The notes: generated by a model from the sequence alone, not told the origin. DNA of 64,000 nucleotides from Solirubrobacteraceae bacterium (GCA_029263125.1 JAJCYD010000043.1:1-64000), one strand, 5' to 3'. Numbered from the stretch's first letter, positions 15,244-24,732 are shown. Numbers and translations are program-made.

Positions 15244-15825
15244 ATGGACTTCGTCGCATCGTGGCTGCGCCAGCTGCTGAAAGCCGGCACGGCAGCTGCG
15301 CTCGTGCCGGCCGCGATGGTCGTCGCGCTCGCGGTGGTCGCGGCAGGCAGCGGCGGTCTTGGCGGTCTCGGCAGCCTCGCCCAGCTCGTGACCGGACCGC
15401 AGATCTCCACCGCCGAGCGCGCCGGGGCGAGCTCCGCGGGCGAGTCGGATGTCGCGATCGTCGCCCCCCCGACCATCGCGGCGGCACCGGCCGCGTCACC
15501 GCCGGGCGCTGTCCCACGCGCCCGTCCGGCACCCGCTCCGCGGCGCCAGTCGCCACAGCCGGCCCCCAATCCGCAGCCCCAATCGCCGCCCGCCGTGCGA
15601 CCGCCGTCGCCCGTCGTCGCACCGCCGGTCGCGGCCACGCCGGTCGACCGGCCCGAGCCCCAAGGGCCGCCCGCTCCTCCGACGGTCAGGGAGCGCACGG
15701 GAGCGCTGGTCGCGGAGCTGGGCGACGTGGTCGACGAGGTCGTCGTGGTGCTGGAGAAGGTCATCGAGAGCCTGGGGCAGTCCGTGGACAGGATCCTCAA
15801 CGGACCTCCACTCGGGCGGCCCTGA
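15244..15825 (+). CDS. Membrane-anchored proline-rich protein
   Basis: The 193-residue product has a short cytoplasmic start, a hydrophobic segment near residues 18-40 (AAALVPAAMVVALAVVAAGS), then a long Pro/Ala-rich linker of about 80 residues. A C-terminal helix (ALVAELGDVVDEVVVVLEKV) looks amphipathic. This fits a cell-envelope protein with a wall-spanning linker. No enzyme motif is seen. The start is set by TATCAT ending 7 nt before the ATG. The gene is divergent from the histidine kinase. Confidence 0.65.
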   Translation: MDFVASWLRQLLKAGTAAALVPAAMVVALAVVAAGSGGLGGLGSLAQLVTGPQISTAERAGASSAGESDVAIVAPPTIAAAPAASPPGAVPRARPAPAPRRQSPQPAPNPQPQSPPAVRPPSPVVAPPVAATPVDRPEPQGPPAPPTVRERTGALVAELGDVVDEVVVVLEKVIESLGQSVDRILNGPPLGRP

Positions 15826-15853
15826 GCTGCCGGGCCAGTCCCGTGCGAAACCC

Positions 15854-16129
15854 CTACTCCAGCGCGTCCTGCGGCACGACGTAATACGGCTTCGGCGCCT
15901 CGCGCGGCTTGAGCGTCGGACCGCGCCCGCGGCGGGTGCTCGTCGCAAAGGACTTGTCGGGGTAGCCGCCGTGTTCGCGAACCCAGTCCAGCACGTCGTC
16001 GGGATCGCCGCCGGCCTCGACGACCTTGGACTCCATGATCACGACGGTGCCCTCGGGGTTGCCCATGAACAGCGACGGCGTGATGCCCGCGAGCAGCTTG
16101 CGAATCGGATCGGCCTGCTTCTTCGCCAC
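15854..16129 (-). CDS. Unknown small basic protein
   Basis: The 91-residue product starts at a GTG (VAKKQADPIRKLLAGITP). It contains GTVVIMESKVVEAGGDPDDV, then a basic Arg/Lys/Pro-rich tail. No family is recognised. On the minus strand TATCCT lies 6 nt before the GTG, which supports this start over the longer frame. It shares a short divergent promoter region with the acyl-CoA dehydrogenase gene. Confidence 0.55.
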   Translation of the reverse strand: MAKKQADPIRKLLAGITPSLFMGNPEGTVVIMESKVVEAGGDPDDVLDWVREHGGYPDKSFATSTRRGRGPTLKPREAPKPYYVVPQDALE

Positions 16130-16159
16130 GGCGCGAGGATAGCGCCGGAGACGGCCGTT

Positions 16160-16165
16160 CATACT
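16160..16165 (+). promoter_or_regulatory. -10 box before the acyl-CoA dehydrogenase gene
   Basis: CATACT is followed by 8 nt and the ATG at 16174. This is the likely leaderless promoter of the three-gene degradation operon. Confidence 0.45.
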
Positions 16166-16173
16166 TGGCACGC

Positions 16174-17307
16174 ATGAACTTCGAGCTCTCCGACGACCAC
16201 GAGCTGCTGCGCAGCACGGTGCGCGACTTCGCCGAGGGCGAGGTCGCGCCGGTGGCCGAGGAGCTCGATCGCCTGCACGAGATCCCGTACGAGATCATCG
16301 CCAAGCTCGGTGCGCTGAACCTCATGGGGATCCCGTTCCCCGAGGAGTACGGCGGTGGCGGCGGGGACACGCTGGCCTATGCGCTGACCGTCGAGGAGCT
16401 CACGCGCGTGGACTCCTCGGTGGCGATCACGCTGTGCGCGCACACGTCGCTGGGTACGCAGCCCGTCTACCTCTTCGGCACCGAGGACCAGCGCGGCGAA
16501 TGGATGCCGCGGCTGTGCAGCGGCGAGATCCTCGGCGCGTTCGGCCTGACCGAGGCCGAGGCGGGCTCGGACGCCGGGCACATCACCACGCGCGCGAGGC
16601 TCGATGCGGGCGACTGGGTCATCGACGGCGCCAAGCAGTTCATCACCAACGCCGGCACCGACATCTCGGGTCTCGTGACGATCACCGCGCTGACCGCCGA
16701 GGGGGAGATCTCCAACCTGCTGGTGGCCAACGGCACGCCCGGCTACGAGCAGGGCGAGCCGTACCGCAAGATGGGGTGGCACGCGTCTGACACGCGGCCG
16801 CTGACGTTCACCGGCTGCCGCGTGCCCGAGGCCAACCTGCTCGGTACGCCCGGGCGCGGGCTCAAGCAGTTCCTGCAGGTGCTGGAGATCGGGCGCATCG
16901 GCGTCGCGGCGATGGGCCTCGGCCTCGCGCAGGGCGCGCTTGATCAGGCGCTGGCCTACGCCAAGCAGCGCCACGCGTTCGGGCAGGCGATCTCGAAGTT
17001 CCAGGCGATCTCCGGCAAGCTCGCCGACATGTCCACGGAGATCGAGGCGTCTCGGCTGCTCGTCTATCGCGCGGCGCTGCTGAAGGACGCGGGGCGCCCG
17101 TTCGGCCTCGCCGCCGCGCAGGCCAAGCTCAAGACCGGCCGCCTCGCAGTGCGCTGCGCGGAGGAGGCGGTCCAGATCCACGGCGGCTACGGCTACATCG
17201 AGGAGTACCCGGTCTGTCGCATGTACCGCGACGCGAAGATCCTCACGATCGGCGAGGGCACCGACGAGATCCAGCAGATGGTGATCGCGCGCGGCCTGGG
17301 CGCATGA
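16174..17307 (+). CDS. Acyl-CoA dehydrogenase
   Basis: The 377-residue flavoenzyme would oxidise an acyl-CoA at the alpha-beta bond. Family marks are ITLCAHTSLGTQPVYLFG, GAFGLTEAEAGSDAG (FAD/substrate loop), QAISKFQAISGKLADM and the end YRDAKILTIGEGTDEIQ. Glu361 in IGEGTDEI is where short- and medium-chain enzymes keep their base. Isovaleryl-CoA dehydrogenases use another Glu and usually have Ala or Gly here. The operon partners suggest branched acyl-CoA as substrate, but the Glu position argues for caution. The 4-base overlap with the lyase gene shows coupling. Confidence 0.85.
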   Translation: MNFELSDDHELLRSTVRDFAEGEVAPVAEELDRLHEIPYEIIAKLGALNLMGIPFPEEYGGGGGDTLAYALTVEELTRVDSSVAITLCAHTSLGTQPVYLFGTEDQRGEWMPRLCSGEILGAFGLTEAEAGSDAGHITTRARLDAGDWVIDGAKQFITNAGTDISGLVTITALTAEGEISNLLVANGTPGYEQGEPYRKMGWHASDTRPLTFTGCRVPEANLLGTPGRGLKQFLQVLEIGRIGVAAMGLGLAQGALDQALAYAKQRHAFGQAISKFQAISGKLADMSTEIEASRLLVYRAALLKDAGRPFGLAAAQAKLKTGRLAVRCAEEAVQIHGGYGYIEEYPVCRMYRDAKILTIGEGTDEIQQMVIARGLGA

Positions 17308-18233
17308 CGCTTCCGGGGACCGTCAGCATCCGGGAGGTCGGGCCGCGCGACGGGCTGCAGAACGAGCCCGAGACGGTCGCGACGGCCGACAAGATCGCGT
17401 TGATCGACGGGCTGGCGCGCAGCGGTCTGCGGCGCATCGAGATCACGAGCTTCGTCCGGCGCGACGTCATCCCGCAGCTTGCCGACGCGGGTGAGGTGCT
17501 GGCCGCGATCGATGTTCCCGACGGTGTCTCGCGCAGCGTGCTCGTGCCCAACTCGCGTGGCATGGACCATGCGCTGCAGCTGTGCGAGCACTACGACGAG
17601 ATCGGCGTCTTCCTGTCGGCGTCCGAGACGCACAACATGGCGAACGTCAACCGCTCGATCTCCGCGTCGCTGGACAGCCTGAGCCGGGTGATCGGCCGCG
17701 CGCGCGCCGCGGGCCTGCGCGTCGAAGCGGTCATCTCGACGAGCTTCGGCTGTCCCTACGAGGGCGTCGTACCGCGCGAGCGCGTGCTCGACATCGCGGC
17801 GCGGCTCGTCGATGCCGGCGCGCAGGAGATCGCCTTCGGCGACACGACCGGCATGGCCAACCCGCTGCAGGTCGGCGAGCACTTCCAGGACGCCGCCGCG
17901 CGACTCGGAGACGACGTCCAGTTGACGGCGCACTTCCACAACACCCGCGGCCAGGGCTTGGCGAACGTGCTCGCGGCGCTGCAGGCCGGCTGCGCGTCGT
18001 TTGAGTCCAGCGTCGGAGAGCTCGGCGGATGCCCCGTGCCACCCGGCTCGACCGGCAACATCGCCACCGAGGATGTCGTCTGCATGCTGCACGAGATGCA
18101 GATCGCGACGGGCGTCGACCTCGACGGACTGCTGGACGCCGCACGTGAGATCCGGCGGGTGCTGGACCGCCCGCTGGGATCGCACACACTCGTCGCGGGT
18201 CCGATCGACTGGCGCCCGGAGGCCGACCGGTGA
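17304..18233 (+). CDS. Hydroxymethylglutaryl-CoA lyase
   Basis: This 309-residue TIM-barrel enzyme would split HMG-CoA into acetoacetate and acetyl-CoA, the last step of leucine breakdown. It begins with [12 protein letters not shown], which holds metal and catalytic residues. It has [19 protein letters not shown] and [12 protein letters not shown] (metal His pair), and the glycine-rich Cys loop [15 protein letters not shown], the signature of true HMG-CoA lyases. Related 2-oxo acid lyases lack that loop. It overlaps both neighbours by 4 bases, in the order dehydrogenase, lyase, carboxyltransferase. Confidence 0.9.
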   Translation: MTLPGTVSIREVGPRDGLQNEPETVATADKIALIDGLARSGLRRIEITSFVRRDVIPQLADAGEVLAAIDVPDGVSRSVLVPNSRGMDHALQLCEHYDEIGVFLSASETHNMANVNRSISASLDSLSRVIGRARAAGLRVEAVISTSFGCPYEGVVPRERVLDIAARLVDAGAQEIAFGDTTGMANPLQVGEHFQDAAARLGDDVQLTAHFHNTRGQGLANVLAALQAGCASFESSVGELGGCPVPPGSTGNIATEDVVCMLHEMQIATGVDLDGLLDAAREIRRVLDRPLGSHTLVAGPIDWRPEADR

Positions 18234-19816
18234 GCATCGTGCTCGACACCAGGGCGCGCCCCGCCGGCAAGACCTTCCAGGCCAACGAGGCCGCGCACCG
18301 CGCCCTGATCGAGGATCTGAGCCAACGGCTGGCGCAGGCCCGCGCCGGCGGCGGCCCGCTCGCCGCCGAGCGTCACGAGCGGCGCGGAAAGCTGCTGCCG
18401 CGCGAGCGCATCAGGCGACTGCTTGATCCGCAGACGCCCTTCGACGAGCTGTCGCCGCTGGCGGCGCACGATCTCTACGACGTCGCGGCGCCCGGCGCGG
18501 GGATCGTCACCGGCATCGGCCGCGTCGCCGGACGCGAGGTCGTCGTGATCGCCAACGACGCGACCGTCAAGGGCGGCGCCTACTTCCCGATGACCGTCAA
18601 GAAGCATCTGCGCGCGCAGGAGATCGCGCTGCACAACCGGCTGCCGTGCGTCTACCTCGTCGATTCGGGCGGCGCGTACCTGCCGATGCAGGACGAGATC
18701 TTCCCCGACCGCGAGCACTTCGGCCGGATCTTCTTCAACCAGGCGACGATGTCCGCGGCCGGCGTGGCGCAGATCGCGGCGGTCATGGGCTCCTGCACGG
18801 CGGGCGGCGCGTACGTCCCCGCGATGAGCGACGAGACGGTCATCGTCCGCGACCAGGGCACGATCTTCCTTGCCGGTCCGCCGCTCGTGCAGGCGGCGAC
18901 CGGCGAGCGGATCACGGCCGAGGAGCTCGGCGGCGGCGAGCTGCACGCCCGCCGCTCGGGTGTGGTCGACCACCTCGCCGACGACGACGATCACGCGCTG
19001 GGGATCGTGCGCTCGATCGTGGACACCCTCGGCCCTCGCTGCCCGGCCCCGTGGGAGCGCGTCGCCCCGCAGGACCCGGCGGTCGATCCCGACGGCCTGC
19101 TCGGCGTGCTGCCCTGGGGCTCGCGGACGGGCTATGACCCGCGGGAGATCGTCGCGCGCATCGTCGACGGCTCGCGCTGGCAGGAGTTCAAGGCGCTGTA
19201 CGCGACGACGGTCGTCTGCGGATTCGCCCACATCCACGGCCATCCGGTCGGGATCGTCGCCAACCAGGGCGTCCTGTTCGCGGACAGCGCGCGCAAGGCG
19301 GCTCACTTCGTGGAGCTCTGCGACCAGCGTGGCGTACCGCTGGTGTTTTTACAGAACGTTGCGGGCTTCATGGTCGGGCGCGAGGCGGAGGCGGGCGGGA
19401 TCGCCCGCGACGGCGCGAAGATGGTTGCGGGCGTTGCGTGCGCGCGAGTACCCAAGCTCACGGTGATCGTCGGGGGCTCCCACGGCGCGGGCAATTACGC
19501 CATGGCCGGCCGCGCCTACGACCCGCGCTTCTTGTGGACGTGGCCCAACGCGCGGATCTCGGTGATGGGTGGCGAGCAGGCGGCGACCGTCCTGTCCGCC
19601 GTCGCCTCGGACCGCGACCCCGACGAGATCCAGGCCCTGCGGGCGAGGATCGGCGCGCAGTACGAGCGCCAGGGCCATCCGTACTATGCGACCGCGCGGC
19701 TGTGGGACGACGGGATCATCGACCCCCGATCGACGCGCGACGTCCTCGGCCGGGCGCTGACGGCGTGCGCGAACGCCCCGCTGGGCGAGCTGCGCCGGCC
19801 CGTGCTGCGGATGTAG
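18230..19816 (+). CDS. Acyl-CoA carboxyltransferase subunit, methylcrotonyl-CoA carboxylase beta type
   Basis: The 528-residue protein carries both crotonase-like halves of a carboxyltransferase. Typical segments are [49 protein letters not shown] (oxyanion Gly residues), and in the second half [18 protein letters not shown] and [20 protein letters not shown]. The [11 protein letters not shown] motif is typical of methylcrotonyl-CoA carboxylases. It starts at a GTG overlapping the lyase stop. The biotin carboxylase/biotin carrier subunit needed for activity is not in the window. Geranyl-CoA carboxylase is an alternative. Confidence 0.85.
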   Translation: MSIVLDTRARPAGKTFQANEAAHRALIEDLSQRLAQARAGGGPLAAERHERRGKLLPRERIRRLLDPQTPFDELSPLAAHDLYDVAAPGAGIVTGIGRVAGREVVVIANDATVKGGAYFPMTVKKHLRAQEIALHNRLPCVYLVDSGGAYLPMQDEIFPDREHFGRIFFNQATMSAAGVAQIAAVMGSCTAGGAYVPAMSDETVIVRDQGTIFLAGPPLVQAATGERITAEELGGGELHARRSGVVDHLADDDDHALGIVRSIVDTLGPRCPAPWERVAPQDPAVDPDGLLGVLPWGSRTGYDPREIVARIVDGSRWQEFKALYATTVVCGFAHIHGHPVGIVANQGVLFADSARKAAHFVELCDQRGVPLVFLQNVAGFMVGREAEAGGIARDGAKMVAGVACARVPKLTVIVGGSHGAGNYAMAGRAYDPRFLWTWPNARISVMGGEQAATVLSAVASDRDPDEIQALRARIGAQYERQGHPYYATARLWDDGIIDPRSTRDVLGRALTACANAPLGELRRPVLRM

Positions 19817-20422
19817 ATGAGCCGCGAGCGCCAGGTCCTGTTCTTCGGCGACTCCTTCGTGGCCGGCGTCGGCGATCCGCAGGGGCGAGGCTGGGTGGGA
19901 CGCGTCGCGCAGGCGTCCGCCGAGGCAGGGCTGGCGTTCACCCCGTACGTGCTCGGCGTCCAGGGCGAGACATCCGTGCAGGTCGCGTCGCGCTGGCGTG
20001 GCGAGGCCGGCCCGCGCATGGTGCGTGAGGCGGACCGTGCTGTCGTCTTCTCGTTCGGCGCCAACGACGCCACCGTCGAGGACGGCGCGCCGCGAGTGTC
20101 GACGAAGCTCACGCTGCAGACCCTCGAGGATCTCCTGGATGACGCGGCGGCGCTCGGATTGCGCGCCTTCGTCGTCGGCCCCGCCCCGGTCGGCGAGCAT
20201 GCGCATGACGCGCGGATTGTCGCGTTGACCGCGCAGATGGGGCAGGTCTGCGACGGTCGCGGCGCGCCGTTCGTGCCGGTCGCCGATGCACTGGGCGCCT
20301 GTGCGGTCTGGTGCGCGGAGGCGAAGGCCGGCGACGGCACGCACCCCGCGGTCGGCGGCTACGAGGCGCTCGCGAGCTTCGTGCTCGCGGGTGGCTGGAC
20401 GGACTGGCTGGAGGGTGGCTGA
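19817..20422 (+). CDS. GDSL-type SGNH hydrolase
   Basis: The 201-residue cytoplasmic protein has the SGNH esterase blocks: catalytic Ser in FFGDSFVAGVGD, Gly, Asn in FGANDATVED, and the Asp/His pair in GDGTHPAVGG. There is no signal peptide. It begins on the base after the carboxyltransferase stop codon, so it belongs to that operon. A thioesterase- or acylesterase-like role in the same acyl pathway is possible. The family is clear; the substrate is not. Confidence 0.85.
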   Translation: MSRERQVLFFGDSFVAGVGDPQGRGWVGRVAQASAEAGLAFTPYVLGVQGETSVQVASRWRGEAGPRMVREADRAVVFSFGANDATVEDGAPRVSTKLTLQTLEDLLDDAAALGLRAFVVGPAPVGEHAHDARIVALTAQMGQVCDGRGAPFVPVADALGACAVWCAEAKAGDGTHPAVGGYEALASFVLAGGWTDWLEGG

Positions 20423-20619
20423 GACGGCGAGAATCCTCCGAGGACCGTGGCCGCAAAGAACGTTGGCCTGACCACCGCTTCGTCTGGCATTCTCAGGGGT
20501 TGCACCAAGCAAGACGCCCCAAACCGGGGGAGGGCTGGCGTGCTCGTCGTGGTCCGCTGCCATCATCTCGGCCGCACCAGCGCCTGGAAGATCGACCCAG
20601 ACCCTCGAAGGAGAACCGC

Positions 20620-21057
20620 ATGTCGTCCACCCACCGCATCATCCGCCTCTGGCCACTGGCGATCTTGGCCTGCATCTCGATGGCGGCCGCGGTCGGTGTC
20701 GTCGCGGTCGGCGCGGACGCCAAGACGTCATCGACGAAGAAGTCGGCGAAGAAGTCCACCAAGCGCGTGACGCGATCCTGCAAGGCGCCGAAGTATCCGG
20801 GCGACGGCTACTTCAACGAGATTCGCGCCACGAGGATCAGCTGCAGCTACTCCAGGAAGTTCGTCGTTCGCTTCTACAAGTGCCGCACCAGGTCCAGCAA
20901 GAGCAGCCGCACCAACAAGTCCGGTCGGTGCACCACGCGCCTGAGCAGGTTCAAGTGCAGTGAGAGGCGCAACTCGATCTCCACGCAGATCGCCTCGACG
21001 GTGACGTGCCGCCGCGGCAAGTCGCGCATCATCCACAGCTACCAGCAGAACCTCTGA
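20620..21057 (+). CDS. Secreted basic Cys-containing protein, unknown
   Basis: The 145-residue product has an N-terminal signal peptide (hydrophobic LWPLAILACISMAAAVGVVA, probable cut after ADA). It is followed by a Lys/Ser/Thr-rich segment (SSTKKSAKKSTKR) and a core with six Cys, probably in disulfides. The charge is strongly positive. AAGGAG about 7 nt before the ATG is a good ribosome-binding site. No enzymatic motif is visible. A wall-binding or nucleic-acid-binding surface protein is plausible. The 197 bases upstream hold no other gene. Confidence 0.65.
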   Translation: MSSTHRIIRLWPLAILACISMAAAVGVVAVGADAKTSSTKKSAKKSTKRVTRSCKAPKYPGDGYFNEIRATRISCSYSRKFVVRFYKCRTRSSKSSRTNKSGRCTTRLSRFKCSERRNSISTQIASTVTCRRGKSRIIHSYQQNL

Positions 21058-21086
21058 GCCGACCTCCGGACCGCTGAAGCTGCGAG

Positions 21087-22586
21087 CTACGCGCGCCCGT
21101 TCAGGGCTCGCAGCTTGCGCACCACGTACGGACCCAGCGTCGAGGCGAAGATGTCGGTCAGGTGCGTGACGTCCTTGTGGACGAGCGCACCGCCGACGAC
21201 GGGATAGCAGCGCCGGCGGCTGCAGAAGAACGACGTCATGTCGACCGTCCTGATGCGCGCGGAATGCAGCTTCTGCGCGGCGACGACGGCGGCGTCGCGC
21301 TTGAGCGCGCTCGTGCGCGAGCGTGAGCAGGCGAGCCCCGGGCGCCGCTTCTTCTGGCGCATCGCGCGCCGCACGCACGACAGCGTGTCCGGGCCGACCT
21401 TCGGGTTGTCGCGGATGACGATCACGCGCTTGACGGACGTCGGGAGCGCCTTCCACGCGGCTCGGAACCCGCGCATCTTGGCGGCGAACTCGCTGCGTCC
21501 CTTCTTGACGACCACGCCGGCGTCGACGTGCGCCACGACGAACACCGTGCTGATCTGCGGGTGCGTCTTGAGGTACCTGAGCACCTGCCTGTTCCAGCGC
21601 AGGCACTGCTCGCGCCGCAGCGCGGGATCCAGGCGCGGGGTTGCCGTGGTGAACGGGCAGCCCGACCGCGTGATCGACAGGCCCTGCCACCTGAACTCCT
21701 GCGTGACGGATTCCAGCGCCGCGCGCCACGCGGCGGCGTGGCTGTCGCCGATCAGCGCGACGGTCTTGCGGGAGTCCGGACCGGGCACGCCGAACTCGCA
21801 TGGGATGACCAGCCCCTCAGCCGTCAGCGGCGTGCATGGAACGTTCGGGGTGATCAGGGCCTCGTCGGGCGTGGGCACGACCCTGCGATCCAGCCTGCTG
21901 TTGCGACAGCGGAAGCGCACGTTGCGCGACGCGGCCCCGAAGCAACGCTCCTTGACCAGCGGGTCCACCGACAACCCGATCGTCAGGTCGTTCTCGCCGG
22001 CGTTGGGCAGCAGGTCCTGACAGCCAGCCGGCGGCAGGCAGCCCAGCTCGTCGTTGTGCTGGCTGCGCGCCACCCAGTGATAGAGGCCCGGCTTCAGCCG
22101 CAGCAGCGGCGGCGGGAAGCTCACGCGGACGGTCGACGAGTTCGGACGCTGCACCTTGGGGTCGAGATCGCGGATCCCGCGCTGGGCGCCGGTCTGCGGA
22201 TCCAGCACCGTGTAGCGCAGCCCGAGCCCGCTCCTCGCCGTCGCTCGCGGATAGATGCACAGGCGTCCCGCGGGTAGCGGTTGCTCGTCGCTGCGCAGCA
22301 GCACGCAGAGCGTGCGGTGCAGCTTCGGGCTGATCGCCGACGCCTTGAACGGCGCGTAGGTGCGGATGAGCAGCGTCAGGTCGGTGCTCGCCGTCTGTCC
22401 GAAGCGCACGCCGAAGAGATCCAGCGGGGTGTTGCCCTCCTCGGGGTCGAAGTGGGCCTTGAGGTCGTTGCTGCTCTTCGGTGCCGCGCTCGACGCGCTG
22501 GGCAGCGCGAGCATTGACGCGAGCACGAGCACGAGCGCGCTCCAGCGCAGGCACGTCGAATGGGATTGGCGGCAGGCGATGCGCAT
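21087..22586 (-). CDS. Secreted stand-alone SGNH-domain protein
   Basis: The 499-residue protein has a signal peptide (LRWSALVLVLASMLALPSA). An N-terminal beta-rich domain (about residues 35-250) follows, then a C-terminal SGNH domain like that fused to OafA-type acyltransferases. The nucleophile block is ALIGDSHAAAWRAAL. The Asp-His pair is in HKDVTHLTDIFAS. Several Cys suggest disulfides outside the cell. In the OafA family this domain finishes acetyl transfer onto sugars; here the membrane acyltransferase part is missing. An ATG 22 codons upstream (22652) is an alternative start. Confidence 0.75.
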   Translation of the reverse strand: MRIACRQSHSTCLRWSALVLVLASMLALPSASSAAPKSSNDLKAHFDPEEGNTPLDLFGVRFGQTASTDLTLLIRTYAPFKASAISPKLHRTLCVLLRSDEQPLPAGRLCIYPRATARSGLGLRYTVLDPQTGAQRGIRDLDPKVQRPNSSTVRVSFPPPLLRLKPGLYHWVARSQHNDELGCLPPAGCQDLLPNAGENDLTIGLSVDPLVKERCFGAASRNVRFRCRNSRLDRRVVPTPDEALITPNVPCTPLTAEGLVIPCEFGVPGPDSRKTVALIGDSHAAAWRAALESVTQEFRWQGLSITRSGCPFTTATPRLDPALRREQCLRWNRQVLRYLKTHPQISTVFVVAHVDAGVVVKKGRSEFAAKMRGFRAAWKALPTSVKRVIVIRDNPKVGPDTLSCVRRAMRQKKRRPGLACSRSRTSALKRDAAVVAAQKLHSARIRTVDMTSFFCSRRRCYPVVGGALVHKDVTHLTDIFASTLGPYVVRKLRALNGRA

Positions 22587-22753
22587 CATCGGTGTGCGGA
22601 TCCCGTCGCAAAGCGGGCAGCAAACGGGCAGCGAGAGAACCGCGGCTCGCATGATCGCCAATTCCGCGGAGGAATGACGCAGCTGCGCGCACGACGACCC
22701 GCGGTCTGACGCAGACGTTCGACGCGCGGATGCGCGGACGCGGGCGGCAACGG

Positions 22754-23824
22754 CTAGAGGGCGCGCACGAGTCGCTGGAGATCGGACTCGTCGTTCCATG
22801 CGCCGACGGAAGCCCGCAGCAGTCCGGTTCCCGGCAGCTCGCGCACGACGATCCCCGCGGCCGCCAGCCGCTGCATCGTGGCCGGCGGGTCGTCGTCGCT
22901 CCACGAGACGAGCGTCGTCCGGTCACGCGGCGCGACCTGCCGGCCGCCGTCGACCAGCATCTGCGCGAGCGCCTCGGCGAGGGTCGCGGAACGCTCGTGC
23001 AGGTCGTCCCAGCCCGTCGAGGCCAGCAGGACGAACGCCGTCGCGGCGGTGACGGCCGATTCGAGGCTCTGCGCCGTCGAGTCGTGGCGTGCCGCGCCGG
23101 CCGCCAGCCCGGCGTCCAGGCCTGCGCCGGGATCATCGAGGTTCAGGTAGGTCGGGCCCGTCACGGTCAGGCGCTCGGTCCATTCCGGCGACAGCCACAG
23201 CAGCCCGGTCCCGACCGGGCCGCACAGCCACTTCTGACCGGATGCGGCGTAGAAGTCACAGCCGAGCGCCACGACGTCGACCGGCACGGCGCCGGCGCCC
23301 TGGGCGCCGTCGAGCAGGACGGGCACGTCGAGGCCCCCGAGGTCCGGCGCCAGGGCGCCGCTGACCCAGCTGACGTGCGAGCAGGCCACCAGCCGGGTGG
23401 CCGGGGAGACGGCATCGGCGATGTCGGCGAGCGCGACGGTCCGCACGTCGACTCCTCGCTGGGCGCGGACGGCGCCGAGCGGGCCGAGCAGGCCGGGGTG
23501 CTCCTCCTGTGAGGTGAGGATCTCGTCGCCGGGGGAGAGATCCATGCCCGCCAGGACGCGGACGATGCCCTCGCTCGTGGAGCCGGTCAGCGCGATGTCG
23601 CGGGCGTCGGCGTTCAGGAGCGCCGCGTAGGCCGCGCGCCGCTGGGTTGACAGTGCGCGCATCTGGTCGAAGTACATGCCGGCGCGGCCCGACCGGGCGC
23701 ACTCCTCGAGCACCTTGGTGGCCACGCCGACGGCGGGGCCGGGCAGCGGTCCGCACGTTCCCGCGTTGAGGTAGGCGATCTGCTCCAGGACGGGGAACTG
23801 GGCGCGCAGCTTGACGGCATCCAT
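22754..23824 (-). CDS. Class V PLP-dependent aminotransferase/cysteine desulfurase-like protein
   Basis: The 356-residue protein has the class V fold: YLNAGTCGPLP at the start, LTGSTSEGIVRVL for phosphate binding, VLLDGAQGAGAVPVDV with the PLP ring Asp, and SGQKWLCGPVGTGLLWL with the Schiff-base Lys. It resembles the isopenicillin N epimerase/kynureninase-like branch as well as SufS. The catalytic Cys loop of SufS-type desulfurases is not evident, so sulfur transfer is uncertain. TAGCCT on the minus strand ends 7 nt before the ATG. No suf, isc or peptide-synthetase genes are near. Confidence 0.75.
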   Translation of the reverse strand: MDAVKLRAQFPVLEQIAYLNAGTCGPLPGPAVGVATKVLEECARSGRAGMYFDQMRALSTQRRAAYAALLNADARDIALTGSTSEGIVRVLAGMDLSPGDEILTSQEEHPGLLGPLGAVRAQRGVDVRTVALADIADAVSPATRLVACSHVSWVSGALAPDLGGLDVPVLLDGAQGAGAVPVDVVALGCDFYAASGQKWLCGPVGTGLLWLSPEWTERLTVTGPTYLNLDDPGAGLDAGLAAGAARHDSTAQSLESAVTAATAFVLLASTGWDDLHERSATLAEALAQMLVDGGRQVAPRDRTTLVSWSDDDPPATMQRLAAAGIVVRELPGTGLLRASVGAWNDESDLQRLVRAL

Positions 23825-23846
23825 CCGCTGCAGGCTATCCGTGGCC

Positions 23847-23877
23847 GCGACGGCCCGGCGCTGGGCCGGGCCGTCGC
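23847..23877 (-). terminator. Perfect 13-bp hairpin after the Rpf-like gene
   Basis: GCGACGGCCCGGC pairs perfectly with GCCGGGCCGTCGC around a 5-nt loop. It lies 12 bases past the stop of the transglycosylase gene and before the next gene on that strand. There is no T run, as usual in this GC range. Confidence 0.6.
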
Positions 23878-23889
23878 GTGCCGGCAGCG

Positions 23890-24519
23890 TCAGCGGCTGC
23901 AGACGGGCCAGTGGCCTGGGCCGCCGGTCCGGTAGAGGATCGCCGCGCGGCGATCCTGCTCGGTCTCCGAGGCGGCCGCGGGATCGCCGCTGCCTCCGAC
24001 CGAACGCCAGGTCGAGGTGGAGAACTGGTACTTGCCGCGGTAGGTCCCGCCGGAGGAGATCGCTCGCGGGTTGCCGCCGGACTCGCATGCTGCGATGGAG
24101 CTGAGCTGCCCTGGGATCGGCACGTTGGGCGCGCCTCCGGTGCGCTTGCGCTGGCGCGCTCGCTCGCGCTTCTTCAGCTTGCCCTTGAGGCGGCGGATGT
24201 CTGCGCGCACCTCACGGGTCTCGACGCGGATGCGAAACGGCGTGAGGTCGCGCATGTCCGCGTAGAGCTCGCGGCGCTCGGAGAGCTTCAGCGGGTCGCC
24301 CAGCAGCCGGTGGTAGCGGCGAGAGGAGGCGAGGTAGTGGTTGGATGCCAGCGCGACGGCACCATCGTGCAGGGTCATCGGCGGCTGTGCCGCGGCGGGT
24401 GCGCTTGCGGGGGTGAGCGTTGCTGGTGGCTCCTGTGCGGAGACGGATGCGGCGAAGACCGTGAGGGGCACCGCGGCAGCGCTCGTGGCGCAGACGGCGC
24501 CCAGGATTCTGGTACGCAT
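23890..24519 (-). CDS. Secreted Rpf-like transglycosylase
   Basis: The 209-residue protein has a signal peptide (ILGAVCATSAAAVPLTVFAA). A helical basic middle (VETREVRADIRRLKGKLKKR) follows, then a C-terminal lysozyme-like domain of the resuscitation-promoting-factor class. The domain shows IAACESGGNPRAIS with the catalytic Glu, then YRGKYQFSTSTWRSVGG and a closing Cys. It would cut peptidoglycan glycan chains during growth or resuscitation. GAAGGA upstream of the ATG is a good ribosome-binding site. The 213 bases upstream hold no gene, and I found no recognisable cyclic-di-AMP riboswitch there. Confidence 0.85.
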   Translation of the reverse strand: MRTRILGAVCATSAAAVPLTVFAASVSAQEPPATLTPASAPAAAQPPMTLHDGAVALASNHYLASSRRYHRLLGDPLKLSERRELYADMRDLTPFRIRVETREVRADIRRLKGKLKKRERARQRKRTGGAPNVPIPGQLSSIAACESGGNPRAISSGGTYRGKYQFSTSTWRSVGGSGDPAAASETEQDRRAAILYRTGGPGHWPVCSR

Positions 24520-24732
24520 GAGTGGTTGGGTCCTTCCATCGGCCCGGAGGCGACGCGCGAAAGGGCGCGCGGCGCGTGACGGCCGGTCGGTTGCGGCGGG
24601 CGGCGGCGTCCTTCGACGCTCTTGGTCGCCCGCGGTTGAACTCACACCGTAGCAACCTCAGACGAACCCCTGTTCGCTTCGGGCCCGAACGGGTCGGCCG
24701 CTGCTGGCTCGATGGCCCGGAAGTGGGCGCGT

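Noticed and set aside
16159-17181. Long minus-strand frame opposite the acyl-CoA dehydrogenase
   Set aside because: A shadow frame with repetitive Arg/Leu/Asp-rich content. The dehydrogenase has all family motifs.
24520-24732. Possible cyclic-di-AMP (ydaO) riboswitch upstream of the Rpf-like gene
   Set aside because: Rpf genes of actinobacteria often have one, but I could not find its conserved segments or pairing in these 213 bases.
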